The position numbers and the translations under genes were made by a program. The notes below the pieces were generated by a model. It saw only the letters and a list, made by a program, of their open reading frames with translations, was not told the DNA's origin and searched no databases. DNA of 64,000 nt from Vanilla planifolia (Eukaryota > Streptophyta > Magnoliopsida > Asparagales > Orchidaceae), in NCBI GenBank assembly GCA_023846275.1, contig CM043877.1, positions 13,995,107-14,059,106 on the forward strand, written 5' to 3'. Positions 26,801 through 36,828 of this stretch are shown piece by piece (position 1 is the stretch's first letter; every line of letters starts with the position of its first letter).

Positions 26801-29800
26801 TTTCAAACAGTTTTATTGTGCTTTTATTTATCTTGTTATTCAGGGTGATGAACTATTGTCTGTCAATGGGCTTAGTGTTAAGGGGAAATCTGCTTTTGAA
26901 GTATCCTCTATGCTACAAGGTCCAAAGGAAACATTTGTAGATATTGAGGTCTTCTTTTCAATTTTCCAAAGAAATATTTTATGAATATCAAAATTTATTT
27001 ATTTTACACCTCACGACTTATAATTATATAGGTTAGACATGGGGATTGTGGCCCAATCCATTCTCTTACCCTTCAAAGGAAAAATGTTGCACGAACCCCA
27101 GTGTTTTATCGTCTTGAGAATCTGGGCAAGGAAAGTGTACCAGTTGGATACATACAAATAAAGGAGTTCAATGCATTGGCAAGAAAGGATTTGATGATTG
27201 GTATAGTTGACCTCGTACATTTTACTTTTAACTGTTTTCACATTCCTTTGAGAAAGGTTTAAAATCTGTTCACTTCTGTTATTCACTTCTTGTTTTAGAA
27301 TATGTATATATGTGGTTATGAGCTTTTCACCTCTTTCATTCTGGGTTAAAGACATAAAACGTTGAATTGATTCCATATTGTACACTTTATTTGGCTTTTC
27401 ACTTTCATGGGGATTCAGGAGTGTACTTTTAATGATTCGGTTGAAGACAACTATTTGACATACCAAGTTGGATGGTGGGATGGTGGACATCTTTTCTTGT
27501 GATACATAAATCAAATTGTTGACTTGGCACTGTTGAAATTTGCCATGATTGTCGTTTTTTTACTCGGCAATCTTGATTGCTCTCCAAGTTCAGAAATTGT
27601 AGTCCTTATTTCTGTGGTGAACATATGTCTTCTTAAATGTTTGGATAGTGCGTCACTTGGAGACTTGTGTCCCACTGGAACCATATCATTTAGGTACTTC
27701 AACAAGCAGCTTGTGTTCATAAAAAGGAATGAAAGCTAACTATAGTTGAGATCTTGAGATATCTTAACGGAAACCTTCATTTTCTAGTACACCTTAGCTA
27801 AATTTTGCCGAGAGAACTCACCTCATCCTGAGGTATCTTCTCTGGCTAGAGAAAGATTGCAATTAGCGTAGGGAATTACTGATTAGAAATCAAGAAGCGG
27901 TTGCAACATGCATTCAAAGGAATGGGAAGCAATTAAGCCTGTAATTGCCTCCTAAATCATCCACCACGAATGAATGTGGAAATGGCTGGAAGCAGATACT
28001 TCAATTGAAGTTAGTGGGTTTATTTTTGATGCATGACTGTTCATACACACAGGCAAGGCACTTAAACAACAAAGCATTGTTACAATTGACATATTATCAT
28101 CCGTATGACCTATCTGCATATTACACCATAATAATAGATCTAAGTGTCTAATTCTAATAAACGAGAAACCTAGTTGAGCATTAGACCAAACTTGGGGAGA
28201 ATGCAACCGCACATACGGTTGTGCAGCATGGCAAATCTCTCAAGAAAATGCCTTTCAGTTCCGCAAGCTCTGCGAGGGCTTGCTAAACTTTGAATAATCA
28301 GCCGTCTTTCAATTCTGTCTCCATTCTTGTCCCAGATCACCAAAATCTTTTCTTTTTTTATTTCTTTATGCATGAAATTTTTAAGTTCAGTGTTTGTTTG
28401 TTGAATCTTTGGCAGGATTGCAAATCATAGATTCTTACACGGATAAAAAAGAAAATCTAAGGGACCGTACACCTTTTTCAGCTGTTGATGTAAATATGTA
28501 CCATTGCTTTTTCTTCAAATGACTCTCAAAATCTGTTCCGTTGAAATTTGACTGGTCATATCTTGAGTACGCAAGGCACATATTTGTAGTCCTGTATTAC
28601 ATAATTAGGACATTTAAAACTCTGATAATTTCCACAGTATTAAATATTAGACATAGTCCTACAACATTGTGGATCATGTCAGTATAGAATCACTGGAGTT
28701 CATGGTTATAATGATTTGATGGAATCTTTCAATATGAATATTCATATGATGTATAAACCTGCTTGAGTCTGCTTTGATGGTCTTGGTTTTACATCTATGT
28801 TTGTAGGGAATTGTAAGTTTATCCTTTGTTATTAACTATAATAGCTCCAATATTTTCGATCTTCTTTCTGCGGTGAATTTTATTTGTCAGGTTGTCTAAT
28901 GATAACTCATTTACAGCGCTGAATAAGCTTCACCAATATGGTGCCACCTACCTAGTTTTGGATCTTAGGAATAATCTCGGTGGGCTTGTGCAGGTTTGTA
29001 GATTCTGCCTGATGGTATCTTCTGTGTTGTTCAAATTTTTCTGGAAATAAGCTACTCCTTTTTTTGATTTACCTTCTGTGCTTATGCATTTTTGCAATTG
29101 AGTTTGGGCTGAATAGATCATTAGATTTTCATCAACCCAAAACTTTAAGGATTAGGATAGAGATCATCATGATTTTATATATAAACTTTGGCATTTTGTT
29201 AAACTTTTCATGTGGGATTTGTCATTCTCATAGTTAATAATCTTCTCCCTTAACGGAGTGTCTTATTCATGTATAATGTCATCAACATTGAAATCTCCTA
29301 ATTAATCATGTCAATGTGCTCTACATGACTTTTCCATTGCTTGTGGGAAACACTTTATTTACTCCATGCTTGACCAATTTATACGAACCATGTGCTAATC
29401 ACTCAAGCTATGTCTGAACAGTTTATAAATGTTTTTTCAACACTATTATGTATTGCATCAACTAAGATAGTTAAGCACCACAAGTCACCCAAAGGTTTGC
29501 TCCACTATATTAGAGACACATATGAGTCATAAATTATATGAACTACTTGATTCTTGTCAAATCTAACTTTAATATTCTTTGTTAAAGGAGTTGATCCAAT
29601 TGGAGATCCATAGGTAGGCCCAATTCATTTGGTAAGCACCCATAAACCCAAAAAATTTTAACAATAGGGCTTACCATAACTGGATATTAACAGTCACTGT
29701 TTATATGGTCAAATTTCAATTTATAATTTTTCTTATTTGTTTTCAATTGTTTACATTATAACTTAAGTTTTCAATCCTTTAAAATATATCTAGATAAGCC

Positions 29801-32446
29801 TTAAATGGTAGCATGCATGTTCCATGAGTGACACTTGTTTTGATTTGTACGACTTCTCAAAGCTGACTAAAAGGTTTGGACTACCCTTCTCTGTCATTTT
29901 TATTAGGACTTAAAATGGACCATTTAGAACAATTTTCTAGTCAAATAGCTATTTAACATATATTTTTATTTTTCTTGGCAATGAAAATGTATACATTAGT
30001 TTAATAGTACTTTTTTTTTTAATGCAATTTGGTGCTTTAACTTTTTCACTCTTTGCTTTGTAGTTATGCTACTTGATTTTGATAAAATAACTTTCTCTAG
30101 GCTGGAATTGAGGTGGCCAAACTCTTTCTTGATCAAGGAGAAACTGTAAGTAATACAATTTTGTCTCTAATACATATCATTAAATTCTATTGTTAAGTTT
30201 ATTGTCTCTTTGATGTGCAATACAGAACTTGTTCATGCGTTTTACTTTTGTTCAACTTCGCATTATTTTTTTTTCTTGTTGCTTGGTTATTTTCAGGAAA
30301 AAAAAAAAGAAAAATAGAAGAAAAAAAAAGATAGAACAAGCATGAAAAATAGAAAATGAAAAAAGAAACAAACACAATGATAAAGATCTTTTATCTTCTC
30401 TTTCATCCTCACTTCTCTTTACCCTGGTTCACTGTCTTCCTAATCTCCCAAAAACTCCTTTCCCAATTGTCTCTTTGCATGATCCCTCTCTCTTCAAAAC
30501 TCTCCAACTCATCTCTGACATTAAAATGCTTTCATGCCATCCTCATTTTGGTATGTTACGGCCCAGAAAGCATGAGGATCTGTGTTCTAGCGTCGGACCA
30601 GAGCGACAATGGAGGAATTAAATCATAAATAAGTCATGGAAGCAAACTCAAGAAACTTAAACTCTGGTCAGATTTTGTGGGGAAATTTTGCTAAATTGAA
30701 CATGAAGAAACAATGAAATTTCAGAAAGAGTCATAAAACCTTCAAAATTTTAAGACAATAGAAAGTGATTTGAGGGGTTAACTTGACCAAAAATAACTCA
30801 TTGCACAGGAGAAAATACCACGAAAATGGTCGAATCTCGGAAAGTCATTAAAATGAAAGCTGTAGATCTATGATATATCTAACAACCATCCAAATTTCAT
30901 GTCAATCCAAGTTCATTTGGTAGGGCTAAGAGGAAAACAAGTTTTGTTTAGTAACTTCAGAAACTAATGATTAACCCTTGGTTACATAAATGTTTGGATG
31001 ATGTTACCTAAAACTTTGAGAAGACATTATTTTCTTAGTAGTTTAGAACATGTTTTCTTTGATTTGTTCAGGTAATTTACACTGCTGGTAGGAATTCTGA
31101 AGTCCAGAACACCTTCATAGCAGAAGGGGCACCATTTAGTACCAATAAAGTCATAGTATGTTTTCCTCTATTTAATATTTTAAACATTTAATAAAATTTA
31201 AATAAGCTTAAATGGTATTGTTAAATCTTAGTTAAGTGAGTTTCATTGGATTAAATAGATGGAATTAGCCGTTATAGCTTTTCTCTGCAGATTCTTGTGA
31301 ACAATAAAACGGCTAGTGCAAGCGAGATTGTGAGTTACCTTCTCAACTTCTTTTAACACTAATCCACACTTGAAACGAAGCATTCCAGTTTGTTCTTCTT
31401 CGTCTTCTCAGGTTGCTTCTGCACTCCGCGATAACTGCAAAGCTGTTCTTGTTGGAGAAAAGACTTATGGAAAGGTCAAAGCTCATCTTCTTCAATACTA
31501 CTGCAGCTCAAATGTTACATCTCCCTTCAATACTACTTCGTCTTCTCATCTTCTTCCCATTTGTTGTCATCACCTTGGCAGGGACTGATACAATCAGTTT
31601 ATGAACTCCGTGATGGTTCTGGTTTGGTTGTAACGATTGGGAAGTACATCACACCCGGTCACAAGGACATTAATGGGAATGGAATAGAGCCAGATTTTTC
31701 AAAATTTCCAGGTATTTTAACATTTTTAATTCCAAATATATTTTAAATTTTCTTATTTAGTTGTTGAATTTAATTTTCACATAAAAAATTTTGTGAACAA
31801 AACTTTAGATTCCCATATCTCAACTTATTCCATCTTCTCCCTTTTCTACCACTTTTTACATAACGAAATAATTGATTTTTAATTTCACAAATTAACTTTT
31901 TTTTATTGAACTTTGGTTAGGTCTAGGTGTCATTTATTGTAATGAAATTGAAATTTAATGTGAAATTTTAAATTTATGTATTAAAATTTTTATTTTTATT
32001 TTTTGATTGTATTTGATTTGTAAATCTCTAAAATATAAATAAAATAATTTATTTAAATTATAGTGAAAACTTTAAATGAGAGAGGGAGGAGTTTAGGTGG
32101 ATTTCTAGATAGACTCTTATAAGATAGTCGTGAAAGTTACTAAGATGGTTTTGGCATTAAAGAAGTTTTAGGGTGAATTATGATAAGATGATTATTTTTT
32201 AATTTTTAAATCAAAATATTTGTATTTTAAAATATGATGAAGTAATATTTTTTTTTATAAAAAATTGAATTTGAAAAATGATATATTAAATGAGAGTGAA
32301 GAAAGAGAAAGTGAAAAGTTTGTTAAGGTTATTTCATTAGCTTAATGCTGTTCATCTTAACCACAGGTTTAAATGAGGTACGATGGAAACTTGACCGTTG
32401 TGAGCTGCTCAGGTCAGGTTTGGATCCTAAACCTGTCGTGCATTAA
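17844..32446 (+). CDS. CTPA: Carboxyl-terminal processing protease, chloroplast (CtpA/D1-processing type)
   Basis: Serine protease of family S41 that trims the C-terminus of photosystem II protein D1 or related thylakoid-lumen proteins. Twelve exons join in frame to about 483 residues: 17844-18245, 25134-25253, 26334-26471, 26844-26948, 27032-27200, 28917-28993, 30101-30145, 31072-31155, 31291-31329, 31412-31474, 31582-31711, 32367-32446. The start is the ATG at 17844 (an upstream in-frame TTG at 17835 is not used). The N-terminus is a transit peptide followed by a lumen signal (LLRAIAGALSVAFVSS, then VAA). A PDZ domain lies at about 185-270 (TGIGINL; GDELLSVNG). The protease core has FNALARKD, LVLDLRNNLGGLVQ, the catalytic serine S389 in TASASEI, lysine K414 in GEKTYGKG, and Q418. 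The tail RSGLDPKPVVH is unusual. Everything needed for activity is present. Intron 1 is 6.9 kb because of a copia insertion. Confidence 0.95.
18850..23992 (+). mobile_element. Ty1/copia LTR retrotransposon, broken, in CTPA intron 1
   Basis: A fossil element in the same orientation as CTPA. The 5' LTR runs from TGTTAGATGTG at 18850 to about 19555. The 3' LTR runs from TGTTGGATGTG at 23204 to about 23992. A primer-binding-site-like TGGTATTTGAG follows the 5' LTR at 19560. The possible flanking 5-bp duplications (CTTCT/CTTCC) are imperfect. Between the LTRs lie, in copia order, gag with a CCHC-type knuckle (about 20070-20110), protease region (about 20215), integrase (about 20580-21380), reverse transcriptase (about 21700-22500, with a YVDDLLIAS-type core) and RNase H (about 22560-23130). 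It is broken many times, and the two LTRs have clearly diverged, so the insertion is old. Confidence 0.9.
24001..24900 (+). mobile_element. Possible LTR and 5' internal fragment of a second retroelement
   Basis: Directly after the copia 3' LTR comes a TG-starting stretch (TGTTGTGGTGAC, 24003) with a TATA-like box (ACTATAAAAAGGGCCC, about 24195). It may end near CCATCA (about 24553), followed by TTTGGCATCAGATTC (about 24564). The last string resembles a tRNA primer-binding site. A weak gag-like sequence may follow. No second LTR or pol domain was seen. This is a tentative fossil call from motif order only. Confidence 0.35.
27201..28916 (+). other. CTPA intron 5, with an exon-like segment
   Basis: A 1.7-kb intron between the exon ending KDLMI and the exon starting ALNKLHQYG. 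A 74-nt segment at 28416-28489 is bordered by a good acceptor (TTTGGCAG) and a GT donor. It is open in one frame, but including it would shift the CTPA frame, since 1+74 nt changes the phase for exon 6. I therefore treat it as intron. The rest shows no recognisable element. Confidence 0.5.
30554..30985 (+). mobile_element. Possible solo LTR fragment in CTPA intron 7
   Basis: The string TGTTACGGCCCAGAAAGC at 30554 resembles the start of plant gypsy LTRs. The following text (GTAGATCTATGATATATC, then ATGTCAATCCAAGTTCATTT) has the feel of those LTRs. A plausible end is GGTTACA near 30985. There is no internal region and no clear target duplication. The call rests on resemblance from memory and is weak. 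Confidence 0.35.
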
Positions 32447-32528
32447 ATTTGATCACATGTTACATCATAACATTGTAGTAAACTTAGAGCTCAACATGTA
32501 CTTCTCAACAAACCCATCATTGTAGTCC

Positions 32529-32556
32529 TTTATATATATATATATATATATATATA
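32529..32556. repeat. (TA)n microsatellite
   Basis: An alternating TA run of about 28 bp lies in the 3' flank of CTPA. At the same place in copy 1 (about 9752-9765) the sequence is a short T-run plus TATA, so the microsatellite expanded or shrank after the duplication. Confidence 0.8.
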
Positions 32557-33098
32557 AATTGAATAAATATTTTCTTATCAAAATGAAATAAATAAATAAA
32601 AGGTGTAGTTTTGTAAGGTTTTTTTTTTAAAATAAATGTGTTATTAAACATTTATGTAGATGAATTTGTTAATGGTATTTTATATTATCAAAATTGGCTT
32701 TTGATCTTGTTTTTTATTTTTTTTAGTTGAAAAAATGTTTTAAAACATAGGTAGATAAATGTTTCATTATTTTCTAAAATGTGAAAAAGAGAAATTTATC
32801 AAAAAAAAATAAATAAATAAGTGTCATACTTGATTGACTTTGGAGAATTTCAAATAAGTTTCTTTTTGTTTTTATTGGAAATAGTCAAAATGCCAAACGA
32901 GAGCTAAAAATATTCGACTTATTGCGAATTAATGATTTGATAATTATTAATTGATGAAATTATAAATCGGAAAATGGAAAAAAAAAATGAGGAAATAAAG
33001 TTAATAATACAGCCAATTAATAATTTGATATTTGATGTAAAAAAAATCATAAACGGAAAAAAAAATTTAAAAAAAAAAAAACCGAAGAGGGCGAGTGG

Positions 33099-33338
33099 TT
33101 AGAGGCGAAAGCCAAAGCGGAGGAAGAAGAAACAGAGGGACACGGTGAGGACGACGGCCTCCGCCGCATAGAGAAGAGAGAAGACGATCCGATCGAAGAG
33201 AACACGCAGAGCACATGGCTTCCGCCTAGTCGCCGGTGAAGACGACGAACACCTCCGATTCCGCCGCCATTTCCTCCAGGTCGACAGGTGGGTTCCCATC
33301 TTCTTCTTCAGCCACTCCGTCTTGCTTCCTGCCGCCAT
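33099..33338 (-). CDS. Possible small membrane protein, 79 residues, in a GC-rich block
   Basis: The minus-strand frame starts ATGGCGGCAGG in a good plant start context (GAGATGGCG) and runs 79 codons to a TAA. Upstream on that strand is a GA-rich leader, the complement of the CT run at 33356-33375, typical of plant 5' UTRs. The product begins MAAGSKTEWLKKKM. A basic, serine-rich middle (WRKWRRNRR, SSSSPATRR) follows, then a C-terminal hydrophobic segment (RIVFSLLYAAEAVVLTVS, then LCFFFLRF), suggesting a single-pass, tail-anchored-like protein. From memory it resembles small plant transmembrane proteins of unknown function, but I cannot confirm this. The block (33018-33952) is absent from the duplicated copy at 10.2 kb. 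The opposite strand has overlapping frames that could be spurious. Confidence 0.5.
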   Translation of the reverse strand: MAAGSKTEWLKKKMGTHLSTWRKWRRNRRCSSSSPATRRKPCALRVLFDRIVFSLLYAAEAVVLTVSLCFFFLRFGFRL

Positions 33339-36300
33339 CTCCTCTGCTTTCTTATCACCTCTCTCTCTCTCTCTCGGGGTATTTCAGGGGGAAATTACGC
33401 GTCTTCCGGTGGCTGCGGTCGCCGTTGGGTTTGGTGGACGAATGCGGTACACGTGGATGATACCTCACTTGTAAGCTTCTTGGACCTTTCTTTTTCGTTT
33501 TTAAATAATGAATTTTGAGAAAAAAAAAACGATTTTTTTACCCTTTAATTTCAAATGCATGTTTTCAACGAGAAATGCTATTTTTCACGTTTAAATTAAT
33601 TCTTTTAATTTTATTTGTTTCATTTGTTGCCTTTAAAGAATAATAAAGTTGGGGATATATTAATTAATTAAAAAATATTAAAAATTGAGTGAAAGATTTG
33701 ATGGTCACATGTTAATGGTCACCTTTATGGTCAAACTGCATAAAAAATAGAATGGTCTCCTCCGCGTGCTCCTGTTCTAGCTCCTGCTTGGTCTTCTTGA
33801 CTAAGTCATGCATGAAATTGGCTCAGCAAATTCAATTTTACCCGAGCCAATTTCTACCTAATACAAGCCATGTTATACGGCCTGCAACAGCAAAAAGTCC
33901 TGAAAAACAAAATTGGACTTGAAAATCAACTACTAGAACTGTGCTGATGCATAGACTTGACTTCTACTTGAGGATTCGGTTATATGGGTTTTTATTAGCA
34001 TAATGTTAATGCCTTAACCATGATTTCATAAAACTAAGAAATTGATTTTTGACATTTATTAAAGTCAAGGGAACATGGTGAGAGTTATCATTGTGTGTGT
34101 TGGTGGTAAGATTACCAAAAAGGTATTTGAGTTTTAAAAAAAGTAAAAAAAAAATTATAAAAATTATAGAAAAATTCAAAATTATTTGTACAAGTGCCTT
34201 GAGTTGTTTGGAACACTTTTTGAAGCATAGAGCAAAATACACTAGATTGCTTTTCATGACATAATTACATAAATGCTTTTGAGATGAAAAAAGTTTTTGA
34301 AAAAAATCCAAAAATGTTAAATAATTGCATGATTAATCCTGAAAATTTTGATATTTCTAAACATGTTTCTATGCCATATACTTTTTTGGAGTAGCATTAT
34401 GTTAATTGTTGAAAATGTCTTTAAATCAGAAAATTTTGAAAAATATTTTAAACAAGTTATGGACTTTCAACATTTGTACTAAGGGTTTATGAAGTTGATA
34501 TGTATATATATATATCTATATATTTACCTAAATCAACCTTAAATTTATTTAAATATCATTAAAATATAAAATATTTAAAATATTTTTTTGAAATGAATTA
34601 AGTATAAATTAAACCCAAATTGATGACAAATTTTTCATATTTATTCTATGAAGGTCAATAAGATTGTTGGAAATTTTTGAAATTTTAGAATTCTTCATTA
34701 TTACCAAATTATTAATAGGAGTGACAATGATCATTGTGTTTTTGTGTGATAAATTAAGTTAAAATTGTATTTCAAATTAATATTAAGCTGTTAGTTATAT
34801 TTCAAAACTCTTATGAAATTATGATTCACATTATGTGATCTTTATGTGCCAAACTAAGTCCAAATAAACTCTGATTTGTCCCAACTTTTAATATATCTTT
34901 GAAAATTTGTAATGACTATTTTTGAGCCTCACAGCTTTTAAAAATTATCAAAAATGTCTAGTAGTCACCAAATTTCCAAAAAGCTCCTTAGATTCAAAAG
35001 TTTATGAAGTTTCTTAATAGCTTAAGTATTTTGAAAATCACTTGAATTACAATGAATGCTTAACTTTATCCTTTTTATCTCTAAAAAATATTATCGAATC
35101 ATGATTCCATCTTAATGACTAAAATATCTTTGAGACTGGAGATCATTAAAGAATGCTCTGAAATCATCTTAAATCCTCCTAAATGGCTATATGGCATTGA
35201 TGAGTGTTATCTTTATCTTCATTACCCTTTACCAAAGTAAAGAAAACTTCCTCAATGACCTCCTTCAAATCAAATTACCCTAGTGAACAGTTAAATGCAA
35301 ATTGCTTTTGTGGTCTACTAAATTTGAATTGCCCCAATGGATTCCAGTTGCCTCAATTGACATCTTCAAACTTGTCTTGGTGACCCTTCAAATCCAAATT
35401 GCCTTGGTAGTTTCTTGAATTCACATCACCCTAATTTGCTTTAAAATATGATGCGCGTCTAGGCGACAAAATCTTATAAAACTATTAACCTTGGCTTATG
35501 TGGTATCACTAACCGGTTAACTGGTTCAAAACCAAAGCACATACTCAAATCAAATTCTGAACTTTTGGGATCTTGTTAAACTATTAATCTATGTCAAATT
35601 ATATATTTATTCCTAATTTTTAGGAGTATTTGACATTTGGTTTTATCTTAAAACCCAATTCAACATTTGGAGATGTGTTGATCACATCGGTCCCATTTAG
35701 GATTTTTTTCATGCTTTTATGTTCAATAAACAAATTTTCTATCTTTATGAAAACTTCTAATTGTATTAATAATAAGCTTTGAATGGTGGATATTTAATAT
35801 TTGTCTTTTAGAATGATATCTCTATATTCATAGATCCTTGATGGATATAGTTCTGTGTTGAACGTATTAGTTTCTTTTTTTTTTACCAATATTGCCATTT
35901 GGAGCTTATTAATGGTGATTGTTGGACATTCATACTTTATATGTGTTGTAGTTTACAACTTTGAATATTTTGATGAAATATTGATGTATTTCAATTTTTT
36001 TGAAATGGTGTATTCAATTATCACTAAAAAAATTATGTTAATGAAAATCTTATGTCTAATTCTCATATTATTGAAAATTTTGAGAATTTTGTTTGATTGA
36101 AACATTGCCACCATGTATAATTAAGCTTTAAAAGTAGTTATGAAAAATGAAATTAAATTATTAAAGTAATGCATGTTTGAAAAGTTGTGAATTTTCATGC
36201 AATTTATCAAGCAAATGCAAGGATTTGGGCCGAGAGGTGTTTTTCCCCCTCTTCTATTCATAGTTCTCATTTTTTACTTCAATTATTTTAGGGCATTGAG

Positions 36301-36828
36301 GGTTTAGGAGGTGGAAAGAATACTGAACATCATTTGCTGTTTCTTGAGAGTGAGAGGTTTGATGTCAGTTTAGATTTGTTAATTTTTATGTTTGGCTGTT
36401 TGATTTGGTATTTAGAACAATTTAGAAGAATCATTAATTGGAAAGCAACTAATTTCATAGGCATTTGATGGCATAGCAAGATCTTTTTGATAGAATGTTG
36501 GATCAAGTTTCATTGAGGACAAATTCATATCCTTCTTTTTCTCTACAATTGTTTATGCATAATCAATACAAATGCATTCCTTACCCTTCTAGAGGGGATG
36601 TGGCGTATGTATGAGATATTTGTAAATAATGAATTGCTTATTAATGGCATTGGTAACTATAAAGTTTACAATGTTATTATGTTCATACATGTGACATTCA
36701 TTTCAATGTATGTTTTAACGAGTAAAGGTTGTAGAAAGTTTTGGTAGCAAAGAAAATGAGCTGGTTTATAACTTCTTGTCATCCTTGAAGGTTTACAAGC
36801 TGTCTATCCTACGAGTTGCTCGTTGTTT

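Larger units (their letters stand above)
31651..36828 (+). repeat. Direct segmental duplication, copy 2 (resident CTPA 3' end plus flank)
   Basis: This is the partner of 8281-11552. It begins inside CTPA exon 11 and runs through the terminal intron, exon 12 and about 4.4 kb of 3' flank. Relative to copy 1 it contains extra blocks at about 33018-33952, 34765-35530 and 35978-36760. Whether these were inserted here or deleted from copy 1 cannot be told by eye. Only the first block is GC-rich and gene-like. The complete CTPA lies on this side, so this is the original locus. Confidence 0.88.

Noticed and set aside
33236-33518. Plus-strand frames in the GC-rich block
   Set aside because: They are serine/leucine-rich frames through a CT microsatellite. 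The minus-strand frame has the better start context and a coherent membrane segment, though plus-strand use is not excluded.
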